From positions 187,652,015-187,716,014 of the forward strand of contig OY282558.1 of NCBI GenBank assembly GCA_958295665.1: a stretch of DNA of 64,000 nt, in the 5' to 3' direction. Below are positions 22,461 to 34,580 of this stretch, piece by piece. Origin of the DNA: Tipula vernalis (lineage: Eukaryota > Arthropoda > Insecta > Diptera > Tipulidae). The notes under the pieces were generated by a model that worked only from the letters and a program-made list of their open reading frames with translations, was not told the origin of the DNA and did not search any database. A program made the position numbers and the translations under genes. Each line of letters starts with the position of its first letter. Within the stretch, counting starts at the first letter, position 1.

Positions 22461-24059
22461 TATTAGACATATGCGTACCTTTTACGCGATATTCTAAAGA
22501 CTGTTTTTTTATGAAAACTGTTAAAACAAACTTCCAAAATTTTAAAAATCTCATATTACCTCATTCTGCAGTTTACTCCTAGCTCTTTCGTAGTTAACTT
22601 TTAAGGTACCACGTAACGCAGTAAGGTCATTTTAGGTAATAATGCTATAAATTGAATCTAACATCTATGTACATTTGCAAAATGTTATTCAATTTGATGC
22701 AACGTCGTAAACCGTATCTCTACGTATATATATACATATCTCGATTAGATAAAATGTATTTTGAACCAAATTTATCTTTTTAATCACATACCACAATATG
22801 TGTATATAGGAGAAAAGCCATTTAATATTTAAAAACAAGAAACTCTATATGGACTCATATATTAAACCAAACATTAGGAAACCGTATATCGATCGATTTA
22901 AAATGTTGGTGTAACCTATAGAAACTAAAATGTTGTTGCTGTCCTAGAAGGTAACTTGATACCAATTTTATTTTATAATAAAATTATTAGAAAAACAAAT
23001 AAAACTTAATGTTACCAAAGGGGTTTGTAGATTTTCACAAATCACTGGAAGTTTTCGTAAATTTTTTATTTACAGAAAATTTGCAAAATATAATCAAAAT
23101 AAATATACATACAGACATTATTTAATTCCCATTAAAACAATGAAAATATTTTTTTGAATTTAGTAGCATAAATATGTAATTAAAAAATATGAAAATATGT
23201 TGGTTTGTATTAAAATTAACGTTTGAAATTTTAAAGAACTTTGCCAAGGGCAAATGGAATTTTGATTTGAAATTAAAATTAAAACCACAATGTAATATAA
23301 ATATTATCTTCATGGTTCATAATACTGTTAATTGTTCTTTCAAATAAACCCAGCATTTTTTGTTTATATCCTAGAATTTCAATCAGCGATATAAATTTTT
23401 CAAAACATTTTAATAGTTTTCGGTTGAAAATTTATCATCAATAAAACCAATAATAATTTTAGGAAGTAAACATGGGTTGTGGTACTCCATTAGGTTTAGT
23501 CATTGGTTTGCTTTCAAAAATACAATATTTACAAATTTAATTTGAAATTATTGAATTTGAATGAACAAATACGATTGTGGTTTTATATTTTTCGATGTGT
23601 AATTAAAATTGTTCTATTTGTTGTGTCGCAGTTTTGAATCGCTGAATATAGATCAATATAAATTATGAGAGACTATTACTAATTGATAATGTTACAATAT
23701 TTGAGGGGTTGGTGGGTGACTAATGTACGGTTAAAGGTGGTGAACCGAAAACTAATTTGAGTTGCCTAAAATACTATTTAAAAGGAAACGACATATCTTT
23801 CTGCACAATCTAACGTATGCTATAAAAACATTATTTTGTAGTAGAGAAGCTTAAAGATGTTTTTCTTAAATATTGTGTTAGTGATTTTGTTGAGTTTAGA
23901 AGATAATTACATGGAATTTATTTTATACTGAACTAAATTCATAAAATTAAACTAAAACTTGCAGTCTACGATTTAGATTGTTTATGATTGTTTAAAAGTT
24001 GCCTATCAGTAAAGATTGCTATTAGGGTTGGTTAAATGCCAACAAGCCGATGTCAGGCG
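22461..24059. other. no gene seen
   Basis: AT-rich sequence without family signatures, promoter-gene arrangement, or clear repeats. Confidence 0.5.
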
Positions 24060-24600
24060 TCGCCGATATAAATGTTATGTGTTATGGCAATGTGTGTACG
24101 GAATGTTGCATCTCGTCTTAATGAAGAAATCTCTTCAACAAAAATAAAAAAAAACGACAGGCGAATATGGTTTCTGTTATTCATATCGCCGACAAGGTCA
24201 ATACAACAGATATCCTAGAAACCATATTCGCGTGTCAGTTTTTTGTTTTTTGTTAAAGAGATTTCTTCATTAAAACGAGCGGCAACATTCCGTATACATA
24301 TTGCCTGTTATTCATATCGCCGTCATTCAAATTTCCAGTACAAGAGATTTCATCATTGAAGCGAGCTGCAACATTCCGTATACATATTGGCTGTAATTCA
24401 GATCGCCGACCCCAGGGATCGACCATATGATATTTTACATAAAAGGCTTATACAAAAGATATCCCAGAAACCATATTCGCATGTCGGTTTTTGGTTTTTG
24501 TTGAAGAGATTTCGTCTTTGAAATTTGATGCGACATACCGTATATATATGTTGCCTGTTATTTATATCGCTGACCTGTAGGATCGACCATGTGACATTTT
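24060..24600. repeat. degenerate repeat cluster, one inverted and three direct copies
   Basis: A unit containing GAAACCATATTCGC, a GTTTTTTGTT run, AGAGATTTCTTC, CAACATTCCGTATACATATTG and TTATTCATATCGCCGA appears once in reverse (about 24060-24185) and then in three partial direct copies (24200-24600). A more diverged piece may lie at ~31973-32045. Units lack coding capacity. It borders the errantivirus LTR at 24619. Confidence 0.65.
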
Positions 24601-24618
24601 ATACACATTATACATACA

Positions 24619-24809
24619 AGTTAGCAACGAACAACAATGTCAACGCTTACATAAATATCACGCGTAAGCAACTTGTAAATTCCTGATAGTATAAAATATC
24701 ATGAGAAAATAATTGTAATTGAAAACTTTTTTAGATAAATGCTAAATTAACAAATGTATTAACATATAATTAGACACCTTTTAAATTATGTTTTAACGTG
24801 TAAAATCAT
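24619..24809 (+). repeat. errantivirus 5' LTR (shared part)
   Basis: Matches 31564-31757 with few differences up to GTGTAAAATCAT. Sequence downstream to ~25200 is leader or the remaining LTR; its exact end and the primer site could not be placed. Confidence 0.75.
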
Positions 24810-25236
24810 TAACGTGTAGTGAATAGTTAAGTTCTAAGTAATTTAATAATTTAGTTAATTGTGAATTGAGAATTCAAGCGACTCTATCCCCACGAGAACA
24901 TAGCAGTCTAAACCACTCTACCCATGAGAACATAGGTGGTGATCAAATGAAACTCCAAACATTTTATTAATATTGTGATCGTGTAGTTAACGTGATAAAG
25001 TGCATACCACGAGTAAGTGATCTACAAATATAAACGCAGACCACTCAAAGGGAGAAACTACGGCTTAACCGACCAACCGACCAAAATAATATAAATAATT
25101 AATCATCGAAGTAATAAACGATAAAAAATAACCAAAAAAGGAAATCTAGTGTTAAAGTGAATAATAGAGATCCTTCTCTTAACTAAAGATAAAATTAATT
25201 AAAAGTATAAACAATAAAAAATAATTTTACTCAACA

Positions 25237-26240
25237 ATGGAGGAAGTAAAAAATTCTTTAAGAACCTTGGAAGGAGCTGTAAATGCTCTGATGGAGCAAA
25301 TTAAACAAATTAACGGAAGATTGGAAAAATTAGAAAATCCGATAGTTCACCAAACAAGAGCAACATTGACACCTCCAAAAACAGAACAAGATCTACATGA
25401 CATCAGCAAATTGCCAGACAGCGTTAAAGAACTTCAACATTTCGATGGCAACCCCACCCAATACATTTCCTGGGTGCACAACGTGGAAAATATATTAAGC
25501 AATAATGAGATCATGCGCAACAAACCTATATATAGACTAGCTATACTTCAAAGCATCAGACAAAAAATAAGAGGCAATGCAGATTCAGCGCTTATTTCAT
25601 ATAATATTTTCGATAACGAATGAGTAACAATTAAGAAGTGCTTATCTTTACACTACGCGGGCAAAAGAGATTTGCGTACCCTCGAATATCAACTAAGCAA
25701 TCTCTACCAACAAAACATCTGCTTGGATGAATTCTACGCAAACGTGAACCACCAGTTTTCGCTCATAGTGAACAAAATAAAAACGGAGGACTACACACCT
25801 GAGACTATTAAAGTTCTCATCGCAACCTACCGGAATCGAGCATTAGACGTATTTATCAGAGGTTTGAATGGCGACCTGTCAAGAATGCTAATGATTCAAA
25901 GACCATAAACTCTTCCGGAAGCGTACACATCTTGTCTAGAAATACAGAATCTGAACTTCAGGAACAATCCAATTCATAAAACAAATTATAATAATTCTGT
26001 AACCGTACCTATAAATCAAATTGCACCAAGACAACCGTACATTCAACAAAGAAATTCTGGAGCGATGCCCATAGAACAGAGGAACATGGCATATAATATT
26101 CAACACCAAGCCAATCCAGTTCCGCCTAGACCAAACAATCCTAAACCACCTGTACCAATGAGTGTTGACCCATCGGTGCAAACAAGACAGGTCAATTACA
26201 TCAATCGCCCGAACTATAGGAATCAGCAAAAAAATTAGCG
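25237..26240 (+). pseudogene. errantivirus Gag
   Basis: Frames 25237-25623, 25672-25908 and the following stretch form one gag interrupted by single stops (TGA at 25621, TAA at 25906). The protein starts with a coiled coil, then FDGNPTQYISWVHNVENIL and later FIRGLNGDLSRMLMI, as in gypsy-type capsids, and ends with a Pro/Asn/Gln-rich tail. No zinc knuckle was seen, which is usual for this group. The ATG at 25237 is chosen because it opens the coiled coil right after an A-rich leader. Confidence 0.75.
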
Positions 26241-26295
26241 GACAATTTTTCAAAAGCTTAGACATTAACAACGTGATTGATTTCTTCGTTTTACC

Positions 26296-26388
26296 TGACG
26301 TCCTAAAAGAATTTATCGGCGAAATATGTTACGTCTATATAGACGATATAATAGTATTCGGAGGGAGAACTGAGGAAAAACATCTAAC
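26296..26388 (+). repeat. displaced copy of RT active-site segment
   Basis: About 93 bases nearly identical (few changes) to 27042-27134, including the codons for CYVYIDDII. It lies 746 bp upstream of the real RT site, between gag and protease sequence, in the wrong domain order. Presumably a template-switch or gene-conversion product. Confidence 0.85.
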
Positions 26389-26394
26389 TTAAAA

Positions 26395-27330
26395 ACATTC
26401 GACGGTATTATCGGTGACGATACCTCGAAAGAATCAGGAGCAATTATTGATTGCGGGAACAATACATTAACGATATCACCGAACATTAAAATTCCACTCT
26501 ACGAAAAAAGATCACATCAGGTCAACAATATTGAAATTCGCGACAATCATCTGTTACCGAACACGAAGCAAAAACTCCAAACCATTGTTTCAACATTTCA
26601 TGCACTTTTCGGACCTGTTAATAATAAGGAAACAATCACCACTGAAATAAGAGCCGAAATTAAAACAAAGACCGAAGAACCAATCTACACGAAGTCGTAC
26701 TCGTATCCATACCACATAAGGCAGGAAGTGGAAAAACAAATTGATTTGGATCGTTGAAAAGAAAATGGATGCGTCGCAGACAAAAAAATATAGGATGGTG
26801 ATTGACTTCAAAAGATTGAATGCAGTAACAACAGCGGACACATATCCTATTTCTGATGTAACCAATACAATCGCAAATCTTGGGAATTCGAAATTTTTTA
26901 CCACCATCGGTTTAACGTCAGGATTCCATCAGATAAAGATACACCCAAGACCTCGTTCTCAACAATGAACGGCAAATACGAGTTTTTAAGGCTCCCATTT
27001 GGTTTTAAGAACGCGCCCGCCATCTTTCAAAGAATGATAGATGACGTCCTAAAAGAATTTATCGGCGAAATATGTTACGTCTATATAGACGATATAATAT
27101 TATTCGGAGGGAGAACTGAGGAAGAACATCTAACGAACATCAGGAAAGTTTTTCAAAATTAGAAAAGGCCAACTTACGTGTTAATCTAGATAAGACAGGA
27201 TTCTTAAAAACACAAACCGAATTTCTCTGATACCTAATCAAGGATAAAGGTATCAAACCGGACCCAAAGAAAATCTCCGCTATTCGAAGCATCAAGAAAC
27301 CCGATAACTTGAAGGATTTAAAATTATTTC
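26395..27330 (+). pseudogene. errantivirus reverse transcriptase (with end of protease)
   Basis: Readable parts: ALFGPVNNKETITTEI, YTKSYSYPY, then 26741-26968 with KYRMVIDFKRLNAVT, DTYPISDV and FFTTIGLTSGFHQIKI, then 26965-27162 with FLRLPFGFKNAPAIFQRMI and YVYIDDIILFGG, followed by LGYLI- and FLGLAYYRHFI-like pieces. The TLDL catalytic region reads TIGL, so the first catalytic Asp is lost. At least four stops or shifts. Confidence 0.85.
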
Positions 27331-27454
27331 TGGGATTGGCATACTATAGACACTTTATTCGAGAATTCGCCAAAATAGTGAAACAATTGACTAATCTGAC
27401 AAGGGAGGAAAACGCTCAAATCAGGGCAAACCAGGTAAAGAAAATTAAGATCAA

Positions 27455-27960
27455 ATGAACGATAAGGAACTTGAAGCATTTCGAAATATCAAGGAGCTAC
27501 TATCGTCCTCGGAAATACTCTTTTTCCCGGATTTCAACAAACCATTAATACTCACTACCGATGCATCATCATTTGCAATCGGCGCGGTGTTATCACAAGG
27601 TGAAGTCGGCAAAGATAGGCCGATAACCTACATCTCCAGATCCTTAAACAAAACTGAGGAGAATTATGCGGCTAATGAGAAGGAAATGTTGGCCATAATC
27701 TGGGCATTGGATAATCTTCGAAATTACTTATACGGGGCAAAAAAAATCAAAATTCTGACAGATCATCAACCTTTAACATTTACACTGGGCAACAGAAATA
27801 ATACTGCTTAGCTTAAGAGGTGGATAGCTCGATTAGAAGAATACAATTACGAGCTCATTTACAAACCTGGATGCACTAATCAGGTCGCTGATGCCTTATC
27901 GAGACTGGAAATGGAGGCTTACACACTCACAACCGGAACGGTACACAGTGCCAAAGAAAA
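27455..27960 (+). pseudogene. errantivirus RNase H
   Basis: Frame 27455-27811: LTTDASSFAIGAVLSQ, YISRSLNKTEENYAANEKEMLAI, and LTDHQPLTF give the D-E-D core of Ty3/gypsy RNase H. After one stop the sequence continues WIARLEEYNYELIYKPG and VADALSRLE, the standard domain end. Confidence 0.88.
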
Positions 27961-28433
27961 TTCCACAGAATAATTCAATATTGCGATGCACCAATTTATG
28001 TATTCGGAAACCAACTCATAATTAAGAAAGGCAAAAATATTTATGCCTACGAAGAACCTCATCCAGCCTACAGCAGACAACACATCAGTCTACCAGAAAT
28101 AACAAAAGAAAGCCTGGTAAAAGTTCTGAGGGAAAGATTGAATCCATCCATTATTAACGGAACAAAAATTCTCGAGGAATACATCCAAATCCTGCCATCG
28201 GTATTACGAACAAATATCACAGAGAAGGGCATCAAAATTGATTCGGGATACCTGCATAACTTGTATTTGGAAAACGTCGAATAGCTACAGGAAATATTTA
28301 ACGACAGCAACAATTAATCGATTTTGGTATTATTTTTGTCATTTGCGGTTCAATCCTCATGGTCTTCGTCAACAAAGTAAGGGTCAAACGCCAAAGACGG
28401 ATGATACAAATTCAACAAGATGAAAATTCTAAT
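27961..28433 (+). pseudogene. errantivirus linker region and env C-terminal tail (integrase deleted)
   Basis: After RNase H a segment DAPIYVFGNQLIIKKG and LNPSIINGTKILEEYI resembles the linker before integrase in gypsy-type pol. It then passes into sequence with a hydrophobic span near 28315-28375 followed by basic residues, like the membrane anchor and short cytoplasmic tail of errantivirus env. The integrase and most of env are therefore deleted. Non-functional. Confidence 0.55.
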
Positions 28434-28437
28434 AGAG
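28434..28437. repeat. 4-bp target site duplication (AGAG), left
   Basis: AGAG repeated at 31498-31501, flanking the TGTTACG...CGTTACA insertion. Confidence 0.75.
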
Positions 28438-28870
28438 TGTTACGACTGGCATACGTCTCCACTTGAAGCAGAAGAACATAATTCTTGCGAGGATTCCAAA
28501 CGCTCATATAATTTGAATTTTTTTTTTGTCGTTATAAAATACCCTGACCACCATGGTGTTTATACCTATGCTCGTTTTTATGATTTCCAGATTTAAATTT
28601 AATATTCCCTCCGATTGTTATGTAAACATATTTTAAATTTTTTTTTTGCATTTACTTGTTTTCTATATTGTCATGTACAAGCATACATATTTCTTGCGAG
28701 TTGGTGTGTGTACATGTATTGTGTAGTATGAGATGGAATGTTTACGATATTAAAATGTTCAATCTGGAATATTCCATTTTTCTTTCTGGTATCATTGGCT
28801 TGGATTAACGCGTGATATTTGCTCTGTGTGGGGAAAAAGCCGATCGGTGTATTCGACATGAATCCGAGGC

Positions 28871-28970
28871 GGCCGTACAACTACCCTGTTGTACGACTGA
28901 GCGCTCCAAGAGCGATCAATGATCAATCACGGTGATGCTCTCTTATACCTCACCGTGATCATCACTTTAC
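28871..28970. repeat. two small hairpins
   Basis: GTACAACTACCCTGTTGTAC near 28875-28894 and CACGGTGA...TCACCGTG near 28938-28962. They lie inside the non-coding element. Confidence 0.5.
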
Positions 28971-29160
28971 ACCATATTTCGTAAAAAAAGCACGAAAAAA
29001 TGCGATTATTGTAATTTTCTACATGAAAAACAAATTAAAGAAACCCGAAGATTTCTTTTTTTTTGCTTTATACTTATGTTTCATGTTTTTAACATGTTAT
29101 CTCAAACAAAATTTCTCGATTGCTCACGCAAAGTACAACTGGGTACGTATATACATATGT

Positions 29161-29330
29161 TCGTCGTCGTTGTTCGTCTTATTCGTTGTATTTGTGTACA
29201 TAAAAAGAAAAAAGAACCTAAACATGAATAAAGATTTTACAATAATAAAAAATAAAAAAATAAATAAAAATGATGAACATGTGCACAAATACAACGAGTG
29301 GGACGAACAGCGATACGAAGTGGAAAATAG
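29161..29330. repeat. imperfect inverted repeat
   Basis: TTCGTCTTATTCGTTGTATTTGTG near 29173-29197 is mirrored near 29284-29312 (CACAAATACAACGAGTGGGACGAA). The ~90-bp loop is A-rich. Confidence 0.5.
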
Positions 29331-30239
29331 GAGGGGGAAAAAAATTTCTGATTTTTTTTTTTTTTCTTTTTGATTGATGTAAAATATTTTTTTTGAGAAA
29401 GTAGTCTAGTTTTGATTCTTTAAAAAGACAGTCTAGTTTTTGCATCGATGACTATAGGTCAACTTTTTTCATATATAAAGTCAAAAGAAAAAAATTTTTT
29501 TTTTTGGGCTGATACAGTTTTTAGTTTTAAATTTGTCAAGCTTTTAGTGCTAAAAAGAAAAGCTAATAATTTTTTTTTTCTTAAAATAAACAAAATAAAT
29601 GACAAAAATAATAATAATAAAAATTATAAAATTTGTAGCTGAATAATGCCAATTGGCCAGTTATTTAGAAAGTTGATTGTTTAATTTTTTTTTGAAATAA
29701 AAGTGCCGTGTGGCCATATCAACGGGTTGTACCGTTTTCTTTATTAAAAAAATAAAAATTTGTAATTTTGATTAATAAATAAAAAAAAAATAAAAAAACT
29801 CAGTGGTGTTTGACTTCGATTAGTCATAAAATATATACATTTATTTTTCTGATTTGATTTTTGATTGCTGTTGTTGGAGTGTCCCTTGTGGAATTGTTTT
29901 TGTGACATTCAGTGGAAAAAAAAGGTGGGAACACAGAAAAAAAAAACAAAGAAAAGTGTAAATACAAAGAAAATATTTAAACCGCCTAACGGGTTTTTCT
30001 TTGCGATTGTTCATTTTGTGCGGTGATCCCGGGGCATCAAACGCCAGTGGCGTTGGCATACAGTGAATTTAATTTTTTTTGATTTCATAAGAGACCAGTC
30101 GGAAATTATAAAAAAAAAAAAAAGAAAGAAAAAAATATTCAATAATAAATAACTGTATTGTGTGTACGTAGTCGGATGCCGAATTATCCTTTTGTTCAGC
30201 CGTTACAAAGAGCGGTTACACTTAAAGGGTGTAAAGAAA

Positions 30240-30243
<4 letters not shown>

Positions 30244-30316
<73 letters not shown>
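30244..30316. repeat. (TA)n microsatellite
   Basis: About 73 bases of uninterrupted TA. Poly-Ile/Tyr frames across it are artefacts. Confidence 0.95.
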
Positions 30317-30319
<3 letters not shown>

Positions 30320-31497
30320 TGGGGTGGATGACTCCACTGTAAACAAAGTCAAATACTATGGCAGTCTAATAAAAAGACAGTGTTCCGGTCAGTGGGGGCA
30401 GTGCAGCCATTTTTAGAGAGGGGGATCCTGCGTCGGCGCTGGTTGCGGTTGGTCGGACGGGCCTTTAGAACAACAAGGTAAAACAATTAAGGGATAAACA
30501 ATATGGCTAAGTAAATTTTAGTTTCTTAAGTTTGTAACAGGTTGTTTCTCCTTTCTATTTTCATTATATTGTACATATATTACTATTTTTACTGTTTGTT
30601 TTCGGCGTTTCGTGGTGGTGCACCGATTTGGTGAAAACCCCACTCAGAGCAATTATTGTCCGGTTATATTTTTTTTCCGTCATTTTGATTGATTGCGTTT
30701 GGAATTTCCGTTCTTTTTCTCTTCACTTCTGCTCGGTTGTCCGTTTTTTGGGTGTGGTTCGACCCCATAACGGTTCATTTCTTTCAGGTATTTTTGTGTT
30801 TTCCTTGATTTGATTAAAACAGTGATAGTGAAAGTGAGACTTAACATTAACGTAGAATCAGTTTTAACGTAATTTATCTTGTTTAATTTTAAATTTTTTC
30901 TCTTTTACCATAACCTAAAATTTTTCTTTGAATTTCTTACTGTAGTGTGCTACGCCGCACCATGTGCGTGTAAACAAATAATTGATCGGATGATGTGAGG
31001 TGTGGTCATGTGAAGGGTCGGCCTTTTTCCACCCTTTTCCGTGCGTGCCGTTCGTTCCTCCAGGACAGGCTGTGCTGGAGGGCGGCACGCCATATGAGTT
31101 GATCGCGTCGGGGTGACGGTCTCCGTTCCGGGGGATTGTCGCTGGGATTGTCATGCGGGCGTCCTTCCCTCATAAATGGCATCGGTAGCCGTCGCGACTG
31201 GGAAACAGCATCCCAGTAGGCGGGCCGATGAGGGGAGGCCCGTGTGGCAGTCACGGCGGTGATCGCCTGGGATTGAGACGGTCACTCCAGATCGATCACT
31301 CCCAGCTTATCATTTTCTTTTTGCCGCTGAGGCCGTGGCAACTTAATTTTAATTTCCTTTGTCCCTCCAATTTTATTGTTATGCGGTTATTCAAGCATGA
31401 GTTTATGTCTGAAAACCCCACGCCGCACTATGAGCTCTAGCCAGCTACTATACCTGTTAACGTAATCCCTTGGGGGATTTCGTTACAAGAGTACCGG

Positions 31498-31501
31498 GGA
31501 T
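31498..31501. repeat. 4-bp target site duplication (AGAG), right
   Basis: Partner of 28434-28437. Confidence 0.75.
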
Positions 31502-31552
31502 TCAACTTCAACCTATCAGCCTAAATTTATGACCCACGGGACGTGGATTTTT

Positions 31553-31563
31553 AAGGAGAGAGG
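31553..31563 (+). other. errantivirus polypurine tract
   Basis: AAGGAGAGAGG immediately precedes the 3' LTR; such a tract primes plus-strand DNA synthesis. Confidence 0.8.
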
Positions 31564-31757
31564 AGTTAGCAACGAACAACAATGTCAACGCTTACATAAA
31601 TATCACGCGTAAGCAACTTGTAAATTCCTGATAGTATAAAAACATTATGAAAAAATAATTGTAATTGAAAACATTTTTAGACAAATGCTAAATTAATAAA
31701 TGTTGTAACATATAATTAGACACCTTTTAAATTAGGTTTTAACGTGTAAAATCATGT
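31564..31757 (+). repeat. errantivirus 3' LTR (truncated)
   Basis: Matches 24619-24809 from AGTTAGCAACG to GTGTAAAATCAT, then diverges. Confidence 0.75.
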
Positions 31758-34369
31758 TAGGAATTTTCATGTGAAAATATTTGAACTACAACACCCGCCA
31801 AGCCGTGTGGCGATTTTTCTATTCTAGTTTTTAAATAAAAAATATTGTATGATCAGTTGTAAAAGTGTTGCAGCAGAAAGAACATTAAAAATAAATCTTT
31901 TTTTTTATATCTCTACGTAACAACTTCGTTAACTTACATTTTACATTCGAATGTCTATATTATGATTTTTGTTGAACGGATCTCGACGTTGAATTTGGTG
32001 CCACTGACGGTATGTAATGTATTCCAATGGGCCTGTTATTTATTTAATTATTCATAAAATCAAAATATAAAGCCAATGAACCGTTTTTGCTTTAGTCGTT
32101 TTTACTAATAAAAACTGCTTAAATGTTGTCTTTTGAAAATAAATTGAATATTGCTATTCTCTTAAAAGATGATTAGTTTAAAAAGTAATAAATTACTAAA
32201 TATCATTAAAGTGCTTGTAAGAACTAAGTCCGATAATATTGTTTATATTTTTGGACACTTTTTTGGATAAAAATTTATAACAGTATACATTGCGAAGTTT
32301 TTGGACAAAATTGAGATTATAGAAAAATTATGTTTTTGGACATATATTTAAGCTAGTGTACTACTTTTAACACTGTATTTAACAACAATAAAGTTATTCA
32401 AATAAAACAAGCCTCAAACAATTTCTAACATTCATTTCCAATATTCTTTTCAACAAATCAAAGAACTTAGTGCCACTTTGATATTTTGATATGCGTCGTA
32501 GAACTCTTGAAAAAAAAATTTATAAAATTAACAAATCAACAAATTTCGCTTGGAACAAGAACGTGGTTCTCTATTATACCAAATAGCACGAATCTCAGAG
32601 ATTAGCTCATATAGTGACTCTATAAGTAGGTTTTGAAGGGTATCCATTGCGAAATTTAAATTACTTAGTGCCATTTGATATGGGCCGTAGGGCTCTTGCA
32701 AAAAAAATTTAGAACATCACAAAAAAATTAAGATTTAAATTCATGTACTAAATAAATTGAACAATTACTGTTAAACAGAAAGTAGGAACTTCTTATTGGG
32801 TAAATTGTCTATATTGGGTAAGTATAATTGTAATCGCGAAAAAATTTTGTTCCAGATCTTTACATATTTTGACGAATAAGGTTACCATGACCCGAAACAT
32901 TGATTAGAGAAATGTCGTATCCGTCATCGTTTCCCTCCCCTCCCGTTCGCACAAATATTAATAGTTTTTTTGGTCGAAATTTTCTACAAAGATACATTTT
33001 AATAATAAGCAGATGGTGTTAACTTCCGATGGTTCCGGGACCGACGATTTTTTTGATATGTTGCTGATAAATTTTGCAGTTCATTGATTGATTTTGATTG
33101 ATTGCGATGTACGATCAAGCATTAAAAGCAAGTCTCTCGTATTATAAATGCGAATACCATACCACTATATACCCATGTTGCAACACGTGTCACCATAACT
33201 CTCCCTTATACCAAGGGGTACACCGTCCTACTCAGCTTTTTTCATGAAGCCAACATAGGCAATATTTCACCACGTAAAGGAAGGCGCCACATCGATAACC
33301 ACATAAGTCTGTTGTGATATCCGCCCCTCGCTAGGCCGCCCGTCGTACACCTTTTTACATATAACAAGATCGAGGGGATGTGGGAAAGGAATGTTAGCAA
33401 CAAAGACTCAAACCCGGTTCCAGACACACCTACATAAATAGTTTGATAGTTAATAAATTTGTTAGTAATATATTTTTTAGTAATTTATTTAGCACAAAGA
33501 CAATACAATTTTCTTTAAAGTTCATCTACTGCTCCAACTCCTGTAAGATGACAGCACAAATTTTCCTGGTGCCGCAAACTCTTTTTTTCCGAAAAGCTGT
33601 AAACAACTATTATTATTCCCTCCACCATTTTTTCCATCGGCGGTTGTGAGGGGGTGGCGAGATTTCGTTCCATCATCATGTTCCCATGCGGTCACCCAAA
33701 TTTGTACTAACTGTAGCTAGTGTTGCTTGACGTTGTTGTTGAAGATCGTTGCGCCTCTGATGTCCCTGCTACTCACCCCCCTTTTACAGTTCATTATCTA
33801 CCTGCTGACAAAATTTGAAGTCAATTGAAGCGTTGCGTGGGGGCCATTTTAACAGAAAGGAGTAATACATACAAATTTGTTGATCTGTTTACCAAGGTAA
33901 TGTACAACTTTTTGAAGAAATATTTTTCTACGGTTACTACACCTTCCGAAATTCTAACAATTATTCCCTAGATATCTTAAAGACAAAATAAATAGATTAC
34001 CGTGTGATATGGATTTCAATTTGTAAAATATAAAGGGCTGAAACCTCATAAGGTGGCCAGAACTTCATTCAACTCTCACATTAATCCTGAAATGAACCTC
34101 TTAAGCCAATCTTCAGCTAAGCCTTTAACTCAATAAATAAATCAAACTTCATCTCAATCGCAACATAATTTTAACCACAATCACCAAATTAACCGCACCA
34201 AACCCACAAATCAACCCCAAATCAACTTTCAAATTAACCTTTAACCTAACTCCAAATCAATTTTTAAATAATTCCCCAACCGAACCACTCACTTGACCCC
34301 AATGCAGGCTAACCAAACTCTAACTCAACTTCAACCCAAATTAGCTCAAACCAAATCTCAAACCTCTGC
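31758..34369. other. no gene seen; dispersed repeat pair
   Basis: No coding signal. Two related stretches, ACTTAGTGCCACTTTGATAT at ~32466 and ACTTAGTGCCATTTGATATG at ~32662, each followed by CTCTTG and an A-run, show a local diverged duplication about 196 bp apart. A fragment at ~31973-32045 resembles the repeat cluster at 24060-24600. Confidence 0.5.
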
Positions 34370-34580
34370 TCAACTCATACCATCATACCAACGTACCATT
34401 ATACCATCATATAATCACCATCATACCCTCATAACATCACACCACCATACCACCATACCATCATATCATGAAACCATCATCATCATCATACCACCATCAC
34501 CATCACACAATTCTTATAAACAAATCATCATACCATTATACCATCATAACATCATACCTTCATACCATCATACCGTCATC
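34370..34580. repeat. ATACCATC-type low-complexity tract
   Basis: Irregular tandem ACC/ATC/ATA words (ACCATCATACC and variants) over about 210 bp. The open frame through it is compositional. Confidence 0.85.

Larger units (their letters stand above)
28438..31497 (+). mobile_element. large non-coding LTR-like element 1 (possible giant solo LTR)
   Basis: 3060 bp starting TGTTACGACTGGCATACG and ending GGGGGATTTCGTTACA, flanked by AGAG. TG...CA ends with a short terminal inverted TGTTAC/GTTACA and a 4-bp duplication are LTR traits. No ORF with family features and no internal direct repeat of the ends was found, suggesting a very long solo LTR or a non-coding derivative. It shares both termini and ~70 bp of diverged subterminal sequence (GCGGTT...GAGCTCTAGCCAGC) with the element at 38329-42191. 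It contains a TA microsatellite and several hairpins. Very long LTRs are known, for example in the Ulysses group of flies. Confidence 0.65.
24619..31757 (+). mobile_element. errantivirus-like gypsy element, internally deleted and interrupted
   Basis: Direct repeats 24619-24809 and 31564-31757 begin AGTTAGCAACGAACAACAAT, the start style of errantivirus LTRs (gypsy begins AGTTA). A polypurine AAGGAGAGAGG precedes the second. Between them lie gag, protease/RT, RNase H and an env C-terminal piece in order on the plus strand. Integrase and most of env are gone, and a 3.06-kb unrelated insertion separates env from the 3' LTR. The base four before the 5' LTR are TACA, the favoured errantivirus target, but the matching copy is not seen because the 3' LTR seems truncated. 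Confidence 0.82.

Noticed and set aside
29023..29642. Lys/Phe-rich frames of 64-116 codons
   Set aside because: Low-complexity A/T translation inside the non-coding LTR-like element.
30162..30416. Open frame with poly Ile-Tyr
   Set aside because: Translation of the (TA)n microsatellite.
33380..33425. tRNA-like B box (GGGTTTGAGTC on minus strand), possible SINE
   Set aside because: No A box at the proper distance and no poly-A/target duplication.
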